From Proteiniphilum saccharofermentans (GTDB lineage Bacteria; Bacteroidota; Bacteroidia; Bacteroidales; Dysgonomonadaceae): a stretch of DNA of 64,000 bases. The position numbers and the translations under genes are program-made. The notes beneath the pieces are model-generated. The model did no database searches and was not told the DNA's origin. It saw only the letters and a list, made by a program, of their open reading frames with translations. Location: NCBI RefSeq assembly GCF_900095135.1, contig NZ_LT605205.1:186001-250000 (forward strand), written 5' to 3'. This document shows positions 27,876 to 36,878 of the stretch, piece by piece. How positions within the stretch are numbered: position 1 is the stretch's first letter; each line of letters starts with the position of its first letter.

Positions 27876-28079
27876 TCAAAAGATAATCCGGTTTACCAGT
27901 TCAATTTCGTCTTCGGAAATGGTATGTCCACGGTTGGCATATACTTTTTCGGTGACAGAGGCATCCATTTCCCGCAGGATATTGGCGGAAGCGTACACAC
28001 GTTCCACAGGTACGTGGAAATCGGGATCGCTTGTCCCAAGGAAAACGGGCGTTTGTTCAAAATCCCCTTTGTTCATCAT
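27876..28079 (-). pseudogene. Carboxylesterase/phospholipase C-terminal fragment
   Basis: 67 residues with the last part of an alpha/beta-hydrolase of the phospholipase/carboxylesterase group: the acid (PVFLGTSDPDFHVP) and histidine (ANRGHTIS) of the catalytic triad are present. The nucleophile serine and the whole first two-thirds are missing. A stop codon lies directly before the first ATG, so it does not extend further. It could still be translated but cannot be a working esterase. Confidence 0.75.
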
Positions 28080-28223
28080 TTAAATTTGGATTAATAAACA
28101 GAATATGAGCAGCTAATCATGATGGAAAACCCTGTGAAGAAAGAAAATCCATCCTCACAGCTCATAGGGATGGAAAGCTCTCTTTTGATGCGGAATAAAA
28201 ATGGTGAAGAAAGAGTAAAATTA

Positions 28224-28255
28224 TTTGCCGGTACAAATAGATCATTTTACATTTG
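28224..28255 (+). promoter_or_regulatory. Promoter of the intact S9 peptidase gene
   Basis: TTTG at 28224-28227 and TACATTTG at 28248-28255 with a 20-base spacer match the Bacteroidetes consensus. Transcription would begin near 28262, upstream of the ATG at 28325. Confidence 0.7.
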
Positions 28256-28261
28256 TACCGG
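28228..28261. promoter_or_regulatory. Perfect 11-base inverted repeat overlapping the S9 promoter
   Basis: CCGGTACAAAT (28228-28238) and ATTTGTACCGG (28251-28261) are exact complements, 12 bases apart. They span the spacer, the -7 element and the probable start of transcription. This is the typical place for a repressor operator; an mRNA 5' hairpin is excluded because only one arm would be transcribed. Confidence 0.6.
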
Positions 28262-28324
28262 AATATGAGATTCTTTTCAACAACTTTATATTCTGTTTGT
28301 TTTACTTGTATTAAAATTAATTAT

Positions 28325-30598
28325 ATGAACATAATAAAAAGAATTGGCGTACTAATCGCCGTGATTGTAACAACTATGAGTCTGAATGCACAAACTATTG
28401 CAGGTGACTGGAAAGGCACCCTTTCGGTGCAAGGGATAGATCTGGAACTGATTTTCCACCTTACCGGGGAAGACGGGAATTTATCCGGTACAATGGACGT
28501 CCCTATGCAGGGGGCGGCCGGCATACCGGTAGATGTGGCAGAACTGTTGGATAATCGGCTCAAACTGGGAGTGACTGCGGCGCAGATCGTTTATAATGGA
28601 GAACTGCAGGGAGACAGTATTACCGGAAACTACGAGCAGGCCGGAATGACTCTCCCGCTTACTTTAAGACGGTTTGAAAGTAAACTTCCCGGGAATCCCG
28701 ATCTGGTGACGAATGAAGAAGCATTGCGTAAACTGGTCGACTTCGATAAGGGAGATTATAAATACAGTGTGGCCGATTACTTTGCCCGGCCCAATGCATC
28801 GGCATTCCAGTTATCACCAAACGGAAAGTATCTGTCGTACAAAGAAAAGGATGGACTTAAAAACCATGTTTATATAAAAAATCTTGCCTCCGGAGAGGTG
28901 ATTCGTGCCATCGAAGAAAAAGAGGAACCGATCAAAGGATACGGATGGATTAACGACGATCGTTTGTTTTATGCGATGGACAACGGGGGAAATGAAAACT
29001 ACCATATTTACGCGACAAATATCGATGGGGGAAATAGCCGTGATCTTACTCCCTTTGAAGGTGTAAGGGCGGGAATCATCTCTCTCCTGAAAGATCAGAA
29101 AGATTACATTATCATTTCGATGAATAAAGATAATCCGCAGATATTCGAGCCTTATAAACTGAATGTGGTAACGGGTGAATTGGAAAAACTCTACGAAAAC
29201 AGTGATGTCGCTAATCCTATCCAGGGATATGATTTTGACAAAGAGGGCAATTTGCGTGCCTATACCAAAATGGTAAACGGAGTGGAAATGGAGTTTTATT
29301 ATAAAAATACGGAAACAGGAGATTTCGAGTTGAAGAAAAAAATGAACTGGGACGACAGCTTCTCGATCATCGCCTTTAATTACAATACGTCCGATCCCGA
29401 TGATGCCTATGTGGTTACCAACCTCGACGGAGATAAAACCCGTATCGTTCTCTACGACCTGAAAAACAACCGTGAAATAAAAGAAGTATTTTCAAACCCT
29501 CAATATGATGTAGCCGGTATGGGGCTCTCTCGTAAACGCAACTACGAAATTGATTATTTCAGCTACGAGGGAGAAAAATCGGAAGTTATCCCGGTGAGTG
29601 ACCTCTACAAGGAAATCGATGCCGGAGTGAACAAGAACTTCCCCGGAAAGATATATGGTATTGCTGATTATGACGACGATGAAAACACATTCCTGATCAT
29701 CCTGCAAAGCGATAAGTTGTATGGAAAGTACTATGAGTACGACGTAAAAACAAAACAGTTTACCCTGTTATACGACCTGATGCCGCAACTGAAGGAAGAG
29801 GATATGGCGGAAATGCGTCCTATCACCTTTAAGAGCCGTGACGGACTGACGATCCACGGATATATCACACTCCCGAAAGAAGCACTGGCAGGCAAAAGAG
29901 TACCTATGATTGTGAATCCGCATGGCGGTCCGCAGGGAATCCGCGACTCGTGGGGATTTAATCCCGAAACGCAATTGTTTGCCAGCCGCGGCTATGCTAC
30001 CCTGCAAGTGAACTTCCGTATCTCGGGCGGATATGGTAAAGAGTTTCTGCGTGCCGGTTTCAAGCAGATTGGCAGGAAAGTGATGGATGATGTGGAAGAT
30101 GGTGTACGTTATGCCATTGCGCAGGGTTGGGCAGATGAAAGTAAAATTGCGATCTATGGCGGTAGCCATGGTGGCTATGCTACACTGATGGGACTTGTAA
30201 AAACGCCCGATCTCTATACCTGTGGCGTAGATTATGTGGGCGTGTCCAATATCGAAACTTTCTTTTCGTCGTTCCCGGAATACTGGAAACCCCTGACTGA
30301 AATGGTGAAGCAGATATGGTATGACCTGGATGATCCCGAAGAGAAAGTTATTGCCCGTGAAGCTTCACCGGTGTATCAAATCGATAAGATCTCCAAGCCG
30401 GTCTATGTGGTACAGGGTGCTAACGACCCCCGCGTGAACATCAACGAGTCGGATCAGATTGTGACGGCACTACGCGCGAAAGGTCTGGAAATTCCCTATA
30501 TGGTGAAATACAACGAAGGGCACGGCTTCTATCGTGAAGAGAATCGTATGGACTTTTACAGTACCATGCTGGGATTCCTGGCGAAATACCTCAAGTAG
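28325..30598 (+). CDS. S9 family peptidase (prolyl oligopeptidase-like) with N-terminal lipocalin-like domain
   Basis: About 757 residues from the ATG at 28325, which gives a clean signal peptide (NIIKRIGVLIAVIV, cleavage near LNAQ). The upstream frame from 28253 starts inside the promoter and is rejected. Residues about 22-115 form a small beta domain (GDWKGTLSVQGIDLELIFHL, NYEQAGMTLPLTL) that often precedes alpha/beta-hydrolases. A beta-propeller spans about 130-490; the catalytic domain is about 500-757, with S614 in YGGSHGGY, D701 in GANDPRVN and H733 in NEGHGFY. It cleaves peptides in the periplasm. A truncated, stop-bearing copy lies at 22993-23906. Confidence 0.92.
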   Translation: MNIIKRIGVLIAVIVTTMSLNAQTIAGDWKGTLSVQGIDLELIFHLTGEDGNLSGTMDVPMQGAAGIPVDVAELLDNRLKLGVTAAQIVYNGELQGDSITGNYEQAGMTLPLTLRRFESKLPGNPDLVTNEEALRKLVDFDKGDYKYSVADYFARPNASAFQLSPNGKYLSYKEKDGLKNHVYIKNLASGEVIRAIEEKEEPIKGYGWINDDRLFYAMDNGGNENYHIYATNIDGGNSRDLTPFEGVRAGIISLLKDQKDYIIISMNKDNPQIFEPYKLNVVTGELEKLYENSDVANPIQGYDFDKEGNLRAYTKMVNGVEMEFYYKNTETGDFELKKKMNWDDSFSIIAFNYNTSDPDDAYVVTNLDGDKTRIVLYDLKNNREIKEVFSNPQYDVAGMGLSRKRNYEIDYFSYEGEKSEVIPVSDLYKEIDAGVNKNFPGKIYGIADYDDDENTFLIILQSDKLYGKYYEYDVKTKQFTLLYDLMPQLKEEDMAEMRPITFKSRDGLTIHGYITLPKEALAGKRVPMIVNPHGGPQGIRDSWGFNPETQLFASRGYATLQVNFRISGGYGKEFLRAGFKQIGRKVMDDVEDGVRYAIAQGWADESKIAIYGGSHGGYATLMGLVKTPDLYTCGVDYVGVSNIETFFSSFPEYWKPLTEMVKQIWYDLDDPEEKVIAREASPVYQIDKISKPVYVVQGANDPRVNINESDQIVTALRAKGLEIPYMVKYNEGHGFYREENRMDFYSTMLGFLAKYLK

Positions 30599-30653
30599 GA
30601 TTGGACTACTGATTAGTTTGGTTGTCTTGTGATTTGTCAGATGATGAACGTAT

Positions 30654-30996
30654 ATGAATAAATACTATTTACTGGGTGTATCTTTATTTTTTTAGTTTTT
30701 TATGTATCGGGAAAGGGACACCACCCCGGCCCGGATAATGGTCTGAAAGAATGGCAGGTAATTTTTTACTGGAACGGCGTAGAATGGGAGAATCATAAGG
30801 TTGCCACATCCGACCATAATTATGACACTGGTAGTATCCGGGCCGATAAAAAGCAATGGACAGTGGTAGCACCGACTGAAAATACTCCCCAGCAATGGGG
30901 TGGTGGAGATAGTAAGGGAAATGTTTACCCTTTACCCTACAAAATGACCGGAGAAGTACAGAAAATGGAAAAAACCACTTTATTTATAAATCGGTG
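30654..30996 (+). pseudogene. BNR-repeat/sialidase-like gene remnant, frameshifted and internally deleted
   Basis: An ATG at 30654 begins a signal-peptide-like stretch (MNKYYLLGVSLFF) that stops within a T-run (30686-30694). In another frame coding resumes: GKGHHPGPDNGLKEWQVIFY, then WNGVEWENHKVATSDHNYDT and KKQWTVVAPTENTPQQWGGG, to a stop at 30996. The phrases DHNYDxGS and WxVxAPTExxPQ are typical of BNR-type secreted proteins of Bacteroidetes (recollection). Only a small piece remains, so it is not functional. Confidence 0.65.
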
Positions 30997-31783
30997 AAAC
31001 CAATTTTTCGGGCTCTTTTTCTAAGCTTTCTGCCGCCCATCTGATACCGCGTTTCATGATCTCGAGTGCTTCGGGTACATCAAAATCGCTGGCGACGTGT
31101 CCCAGTGAAGAATAGAAAACACGTCCCTTGCCGTACTGTTTTTTCCACACTACGGGCATTACGGCTCCTTCAATCCAATAGTCGTGCTCTCCCGAGAATA
31201 TGGTCGTTGCCAACACTTTTATGTTCGGGTCGATATGCATGTAATATTGTTCCGATTTCATGTCAAAATCGTTTAATCCTTTGGTAACAGGATCTTCTTT
31301 GTCGGTGATATTCACCGTGTATGATATGATATTTCCCGGGTGGGCAACCCATTGTCCACCAATCATATATTGAAAATCAACGTTGTTCCGGAAAGAGTCT
31401 CCTGTCCCGCCGTGCCAGCCCGCTAACCCTACTCCCCGTTTCACAGCATTACGCAATGCTTTGTCTTGTGAACCGGATATTTCTCCCTGTGTATAATGTT
31501 GTATGATCAAATCGATATTGGCCATTAATGCAGAGTCTTCATAGCAGGAGAGTTGATCGAATATAAAAACTTCCGCACCTTCCGATTTTAACCAGGGTAC
31601 GAATATATCCCGGCACTTTTCGGGTTCGTGGCCTTCCCAGCCGCCGTAAACGTACAACACTTTTTTACCGTGCAACGAGTTTTCGGCTATTTTCAGGTTA
31701 TTGGTTGCCTTGATATTGGCTACGCAAAGCATTACTGCTACAAAAGCGATGATTATTTTCCTGTAAGATTGCATACGATTCAT
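30980..31783 (-). CDS. ThuA-like secreted protein
   Basis: 267 residues with a signal peptide (about 8-26, KIIIAFVAVMLCVANIKAT). A ThuA-like class I glutamine-amidotransferase fold follows: KVLYVYGGWEGHEP, a central GLAGWHGGTGDSF, and VVWKKQYGKGRVFYSSLGH near the C-terminus. ThuA proteins take part in 3-keto-sugar (for example trehalose) metabolism, usually with Gfo/Idh/MocA oxidoreductases. It is the last gene of a minus-strand set with an oxidoreductase and a sugar isomerase. Exact reaction unknown. Its 3' end overlaps the tail of the BNR remnant on the other strand by 17 bases. Confidence 0.85.
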   Translation of the reverse strand: MNRMQSYRKIIIAFVAVMLCVANIKATNNLKIAENSLHGKKVLYVYGGWEGHEPEKCRDIFVPWLKSEGAEVFIFDQLSCYEDSALMANIDLIIQHYTQGEISGSQDKALRNAVKRGVGLAGWHGGTGDSFRNNVDFQYMIGGQWVAHPGNIISYTVNITDKEDPVTKGLNDFDMKSEQYYMHIDPNIKVLATTIFSGEHDYWIEGAVMPVVWKKQYGKGRVFYSSLGHVASDFDVPEALEIMKRGIRWAAESLEKEPEKLVSPIYK

Positions 31784-31817
31784 TTTTTAGGGTTCCAATT
31801 ATCACATTAACTCATTA

Positions 31818-33173
31818 TCAAATCATCCTATCCCGGTAGGGTAGTTTATAAGGATTCCTATATTCGTAGTAATATAAACGATGGGCTTCCGCCTCTTTGT
31901 CATCGAAATATCTCTTGGTTACCGGATCCCATTTTACCGGGCGTCCGAGTTCATGGGCGATATTCACATTACAGAAGAAAATATTGGTAGAAGCGCCTGC
32001 TTCAACAGGTGCGATAGGTTCTTTCCGGGATCTCACACTGTTGATAAAGTCCTGCATATGCGGGGCACTCACTTCGTATTCTCCGGCCGCAAAAGTCTGT
32101 TCCGATTTTTGCAGAAGGTTCGGATCGGAACATTCAATATACCCCCTTGCTACTTTCAACCACGCTTTTTCGCCGATGAAATTTATACCTTTATCATCCG
32201 GTTTGTCCTCACGGAAAGGTTGTTCGGTTACTACCTGTCCGTTGGTATATTTCATTGTGGCATATTTCGTTCCATTATATCCGGCAGGTATATATTCCAC
32301 GGGTGTTAATCCGTCCATACCCAATGCTGCCTGTGCGATATCGAAATGGTGAGCTCCCCAATCGCCGATGAATCCGTTGCCAGTCTCCCTGTAGTAACGC
32401 CATACTGCCCAGTCGCCCGTTTCTTTCAGTTCAGGGTAAGTGATAGGCGGACACATTTTGTGATTGTAATGCACTACCGGAAAGTTTAACGGGCCAAGCC
32501 ACTGGTTGAAGTTCAGGTTAGAGGGTACCGGTTCCTCCGGCAGGTTAAAAGGTGCGGGCGGTTCACCGACTCTCACATGTACTTCTTTTACATATCCGAG
32601 ACTTCCGTTTCTTACCATGGAGATGGCTGTTTGAAATTCTTTGCTTGATCGCTGTTGGCTGCCTATCTGTACAATGCGGTTATTGTGACGAACTGCTTTG
32701 ACTACAGCCAAACTCTCGGAAATATTGTACGACAATGGTTTTTGACAATAGACATCTTTGCCGGCCTGACAAGAGTGGATTACATTCAGTGCATGCCAAT
32801 GGTCGGGAGTGGCGATGGCAATAGCATCAATATCTTTACGTTCGAGGAGTTGTTCATAGAATTCGTAGGTATTGCATCTCTCGGGCATGCCTTTGGATCT
32901 TTGCCATGCGGTGACAGCTTGCCTGAAACGATCGTTTTTGATAGAATCCACATCACAACCGGCAACCACCTGTACGCCGGGACAATGGGTGAAGGCGTGG
33001 AAATCGCCTATACCTTGCCTTCCCAAACCAATGAAGCCCAAAACCACCCTGTCACTCGGTGCTATTCTAACCCCATTCATTGTCCAACTCGGTAATATCG
33101 TCAGACTTGTTAATCCCAATGCGGATAAACCCAGGAATTCTCTTCGTGTTACTTTTTTTGATTGATTTTGCAT
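31818..33173 (-). CDS. Gfo/Idh/MocA-family oxidoreductase with Tat-type signal
   Basis: About 451 residues from MQNQSKKVTRREFLG. The RREFLG motif plus a hydrophobic stretch (LSALGLTSLTIL) is a twin-arginine signal, so the folded protein is exported with its cofactor. The Rossmann motif is VVLGFIGLGRQGIGDFH; the catalytic-lysine region is DVYCQKPLSYN. The C-terminal domain includes NFNQWLGPL and GDWGAHHFDIAQAALG, typical of the secreted subgroup of Bacteroidetes and Planctomycetes. Probably oxidises or reduces a sugar at C3 in the periplasm together with ThuA and the isomerase (inference). An ATG 30 bases upstream is possible but gives a poor Tat signal. Confidence 0.9.
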   Translation of the reverse strand: MQNQSKKVTRREFLGLSALGLTSLTILPSWTMNGVRIAPSDRVVLGFIGLGRQGIGDFHAFTHCPGVQVVAGCDVDSIKNDRFRQAVTAWQRSKGMPERCNTYEFYEQLLERKDIDAIAIATPDHWHALNVIHSCQAGKDVYCQKPLSYNISESLAVVKAVRHNNRIVQIGSQQRSSKEFQTAISMVRNGSLGYVKEVHVRVGEPPAPFNLPEEPVPSNLNFNQWLGPLNFPVVHYNHKMCPPITYPELKETGDWAVWRYYRETGNGFIGDWGAHHFDIAQAALGMDGLTPVEYIPAGYNGTKYATMKYTNGQVVTEQPFREDKPDDKGINFIGEKAWLKVARGYIECSDPNLLQKSEQTFAAGEYEVSAPHMQDFINSVRSRKEPIAPVEAGASTNIFFCNVNIAHELGRPVKWDPVTKRYFDDKEAEAHRLYYYEYRNPYKLPYRDRMI

Positions 33174-33196
33174 ACGATTTTTTATTTTAGACACAA

Positions 33197-33291
33197 GAAC
33201 CAAGACTTATTAAATTAAAAATTAAAAAGTGAAAGTGAAAAATTTGGGATCTCAAACTTATGTCATATTGATCCATTGGTAATTAGCAATT
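33197..33291 (-). repeat. Duplicated upstream element, copy 1
   Basis: A 95-base AT-rich segment starting 24 bases before the oxidoreductase ATG. It aligns with 39365-39453, which sits 30 bases before the GH95 ATG, in the same orientation. Shared words are ATCAAGACTT-like, TGAAAAATTTGGGATC, ACTTATGTC and ATTGATCCATTGGTAATTAG. No open frame. Confidence 0.65.
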
Positions 33292-33350
33292 TGTACTGTT
33301 GCGTTTGTTAAAAATTTTCTCCTCTTCATATACAATGATATAGCTGATGG

Positions 33351-34340
33351 TTATTTTGCAAAAAATGCGTCAAAAGCATGTTTTGACATCTGGAAATCGA
33401 TCCGTTTGATAAATTCGCAGGACTCACGCGCACCGTGTTCACGATCCATGGCACTATCTTCCCATTCTATTGAAAGTGGTCCTTGATAACCGATAGCATT
33501 GAGTGCACGGATAATTTCTTCGAAGTTGATCTTGCCTCTACCCACACTTCTGAAATTCCAGTAACGCCGGGGATCGCCGAAAGGTACATGCCCGCCGAAC
33601 ACGCCTACTTGTTTGGGAGTATCACTCCAGTACACATCCTTCATATGGACGTGGAAGATACGATCGGGGAACTGGTAAATAAAGTCCACGTAATCCACAC
33701 CCTGGTATCCCATATGGCTCGGATCGTAATTGAAGCCGAAAGCAGGGTGATGATCCACAGCTTCCAATGCCTTACGGGCTGAAAATGTATCAAATGCAAT
33801 TTCGGTAGGGTGGACTTCCAATGCAAAACGGACATCCAGTTTTTCAAATTCATCGAGAATGGGGATAAAACGGCGGGCAAATTCTTTATAGCCGTCATCA
33901 ATCATAGATCCGGTAACAGGCGGAAATGAATAAAGCAAATGCCAGATTGGACTTCCTGTAAATCCTACCACCGTGTTTACACCTAATGACCGGGCCGCTT
34001 TTGCCGTTAATATCAACTCTTCGGCAGCACGTTGGCGGACACCTTCGGGATCACCGTCACCCCAGATGTAAGCGGGTAAAATTCCTTTGTGCCGTTCATC
34101 GATCCGGTCACATACCGCTTGTCCTACCAGATGGGAAGAAATTGTGTGTAGCTGTAACCCATTCTTTCCCAAAAGATCTTTGATGCCTTTGTAATATTCC
34201 GGATCGGTTTGTCGTACATCCAAATGGTCAGGCAATCCTAATTCAAGCCCGTCGTAGCCAAATTCTTTCGCTTTGGCACATACGTTTTCCAATGATAGAT
34301 CTCCCCATTGAAGAGAGTAGAGTGTTACTAATCGAGGCAT
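33351..34340 (-). CDS. Sugar phosphate isomerase/epimerase family protein (TIM barrel)
   Basis: About 329 residues from [20 protein letters not shown] (start at 34340; the longer frame from 34403 adds a low-complexity extension and is rejected). The AP-endonuclease-2 type TIM barrel shows [13 protein letters not shown] near the start, [13 protein letters not shown] and [14 protein letters not shown] in the middle with metal-binding E, D and H, and [13 protein letters not shown] at the end. No signal peptide, so cytoplasmic. First gene of a probable operon with the oxidoreductase and ThuA; the genes lie 177 and 34 bases apart. Likely isomerises a keto-sugar product. Confidence 0.88.
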   Translation of the reverse strand: MPRLVTLYSLQWGDLSLENVCAKAKEFGYDGLELGLPDHLDVRQTDPEYYKGIKDLLGKNGLQLHTISSHLVGQAVCDRIDERHKGILPAYIWGDGDPEGVRQRAAEELILTAKAARSLGVNTVVGFTGSPIWHLLYSFPPVTGSMIDDGYKEFARRFIPILDEFEKLDVRFALEVHPTEIAFDTFSARKALEAVDHHPAFGFNYDPSHMGYQGVDYVDFIYQFPDRIFHVHMKDVYWSDTPKQVGVFGGHVPFGDPRRYWNFRSVGRGKINFEEIIRALNAIGYQGPLSIEWEDSAMDREHGARESCEFIKRIDFQMSKHAFDAFFAK

Positions 34341-34621
34341 TTTTATCTGAATTATAGGGTTAATAGTCAGTTGTTTTCCGGCAACAATAACTGTCCTGGA
34401 CATTGCCTTGGATTGAATGAAATAAAGGTACTCTTTTTTATCGGATTGATATCCTGTTATTAAATAATTTTAACTGTATTGATTTTTTATCATATGCTTA
34501 TACAATTTGTAAATTTATATGCCGGCAAATTTTGCCACTTTACCTACGGCAGATTATCCGACTCCTTGAATAGTGCAGTGCTCCCCTTTACCTCCACTGT
34601 TTTTCTCATCTTTACCCTGTT

Positions 34622-36874
34622 TTAGTTGTTTTTAATTCCTTCCGAGGGTGGTGCATCCTGCGGGGCTGTGCCCCATGATCGGTTGGCTTTATCGCCCATC
34701 ACAAGCTCTAATGTCCCGCCGTTCCTGATGTCTTCGTGACTAAACCAGGGTTTTGTCCATTCTTTCCCATTCAGCCGTGCCGATTGAATGTATTTGTTAT
34801 TCTCGCTATTGTTTTGGGCAACGATACGCAATGTTTTGCCATTGCCCAACTGCATGGTTACTTCGTCAAAAAACGGGCTTCCGATATTATATGTCGGACT
34901 ACCCGGCGTTACCGGATAGAATCCCATTTGTGAAAACACCACAAAAGCCGACATCCCTCCGCCGTCTTCATCACCCGGAACACCCATCAGGTCGTTCCTG
35001 AACCATTCAGTTACCAGTTTGCGAATGCGCTTTTGCGTTTTCCAGGGTTCTCCTGCATAGTTATAAAGATAGGGGATGTGTAGCGACGGTTCGTTTGCCA
35101 TTGAAAATTGTCCTACATTTCCTGTTTGGTCGGGCAACTGGGCATAGAATTCATACTTACTTCTTCCAAGCGGTTCACGGAACGTTTGATCGAGATTCTG
35201 AATAAATTTTTCACGTCCTCCCATCAGATGGATCAGGTCGGCCACATTGTGTTGCACATCCCAACGATAGGTCCAGGCGTTGTTTTCTCCATAATATTCA
35301 CGTGCCCCCATTCCGCCCGAAAATTTGTAATCGAAAGGTTCAATGAAGTTGCCCTGTTTATCTTTCGGGTGAAAGAAACCCGTTTCTGCATTATACAAAT
35401 TGCGATAGTTATATGACTTTTGCAGGAAATAAGCATAATCTTCCATTTCTCCTAATTCTTTGGCAATTTGTGCCAGACACCATTGGTCGTAGGCTGTTCC
35501 GAGCGTTACGGCTACAGGTTGGCGCTTTTCAAAACCATGCACTTCGGGGATCGTTTCCTTCTCTCCCTCTCTTAGTGCGGGAATATACCCGTTCTCGTGA
35601 TAAAACCGGTCCAATTCGCCTGACGGCTTTGCCGACCAGGGAGCCAACGTTTTTTTCATTATGGCGTTTCGCATAGCCGGATATTTTTTTGCGAGGTCGA
35701 TATTTTCCAGTCCCTTTATATATCCGTCAATTACAGTGGCAATGCCGTGATTGGAGTTCATCCGGCGGCTATCGCCCGTAATTTCGGGGAAAGTAGGCCA
35801 CCAAAATTCAGGCATTTGTTCCGCCATCCGTAGGAAAGAGTTGAGGATATCGCTTTCCATATCGGCCTCTATCAAGACACGAAGCGGGTGTGTGGCACGG
35901 TAAGTGTCCCAGATCCAATCATCGGTATAAAAAGGTGTTCCGTTGTCATTATGGATATTTCCGTCGAAAGCGCTGAAATAACGTCCGTCTTCCGATATAC
36001 AAACCGGCCGCTCGTAGGTTCGGTACAGTGAGGTGTAGAAAACTGCCCTGTCGTTTTCCGAACCCCCGTCCACTTTAATTTTTCCCAATATTTCGTTCCA
36101 CACTTTTCGTCCTTTTTCCGCTACGGCTTTTGCATCGAAATCCGGTATTTCCCGGGCAAGGTTTTTCTTTGCCTGTTCGGCATCGATAAACGAAATTCCG
36201 TAACGTAAATTTAACCGCATGGTGTTCGGCGGGTAAGATAATACAATATGGGCATTTGTGCCCGATGCTGTTTCGTTCTTTACACTTTGAGGTTGCACAT
36301 CGGGCTCCATATAGACGAAAATCCGGGTGTTGTTTTGAAGTTGCTGATAACCCGAGAATGCTTTTCCGTCCCATTTCAACTCACCTCTTCTGGAATTGAG
36401 AATCACAAACAAAGGATCTGTGCGGTCGAAATTCAGTGCATAGATACCTGATTGATTGGAGACGGCATAATAGACGCTTGTTTCTTCTTCATCGAGGTAG
36501 ACATAATAATCGTATGGAGTAATTTTTTCCCTGTCATAACTGTAAGGAATAACCGGTTTCAACTCCGACTCGGTTCCCTGGAAAGTACTTAAATTGAATG
36601 CCGAACTTCCACGATGGCTTGTAACCGCGATCGGTAAACCGTTCAACAAGTCGCCGGTATAATCACCCCGTTCGGGATATACACGTAACATGCTGTTAGG
36701 AAGGTGAACTGTTGGATACGTGGGTACAAGCAGATGACTGATATTACCCATATAGGGATTGACGTAATCGACCAATTCCTGCGGTTTTGCAGCAAATTGT
36801 GTGTTCGAAGAACATCCGGGCGACAATGCAATCACAATAAAAATAAAAAAGAATAGTTTACATGCTCGTTTCAT
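34622..36874 (-). CDS. GH92 alpha-mannosidase-type lipoprotein
   Basis: 750 residues with a lipobox (LSPGC, cysteine about 21). Family GH92 hallmarks: YVNPYMGN at the N-terminus, TDDWIWDTYRATHPL and FPEITGDSRRMNSNHG in the catalytic (alpha/alpha)6 domain, SMANEPSLHIPYLYN, and the base-containing VPGDEDGGGMSAFVVFS near residue 640, followed by GFYPVTPGSP. GH92 enzymes are calcium-dependent exo-alpha-mannosidases acting on host or yeast glycans. The gene starts 4 bases after the GH95 gene stop, so they form one operon. The second half of the central GNxD region reads GDEDGGG rather than the common GNDDxGQ, which may mean altered linkage preference. Confidence 0.92.
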   Translation of the reverse strand: MKRACKLFFFIFIVIALSPGCSSNTQFAAKPQELVDYVNPYMGNISHLLVPTYPTVHLPNSMLRVYPERGDYTGDLLNGLPIAVTSHRGSSAFNLSTFQGTESELKPVIPYSYDREKITPYDYYVYLDEEETSVYYAVSNQSGIYALNFDRTDPLFVILNSRRGELKWDGKAFSGYQQLQNNTRIFVYMEPDVQPQSVKNETASGTNAHIVLSYPPNTMRLNLRYGISFIDAEQAKKNLAREIPDFDAKAVAEKGRKVWNEILGKIKVDGGSENDRAVFYTSLYRTYERPVCISEDGRYFSAFDGNIHNDNGTPFYTDDWIWDTYRATHPLRVLIEADMESDILNSFLRMAEQMPEFWWPTFPEITGDSRRMNSNHGIATVIDGYIKGLENIDLAKKYPAMRNAIMKKTLAPWSAKPSGELDRFYHENGYIPALREGEKETIPEVHGFEKRQPVAVTLGTAYDQWCLAQIAKELGEMEDYAYFLQKSYNYRNLYNAETGFFHPKDKQGNFIEPFDYKFSGGMGAREYYGENNAWTYRWDVQHNVADLIHLMGGREKFIQNLDQTFREPLGRSKYEFYAQLPDQTGNVGQFSMANEPSLHIPYLYNYAGEPWKTQKRIRKLVTEWFRNDLMGVPGDEDGGGMSAFVVFSQMGFYPVTPGSPTYNIGSPFFDEVTMQLGNGKTLRIVAQNNSENNKYIQSARLNGKEWTKPWFSHEDIRNGGTLELVMGDKANRSWGTAPQDAPPSEGIKNN

Positions 36875-36878
36875 ATGA

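Noticed and set aside
28253-28324. Upstream in-frame extension of the S9 peptidase
   Set aside because: Begins with TTG inside the -7 element and palindrome, so it cannot be transcribed; the ATG at 28325 gives a proper signal peptide.
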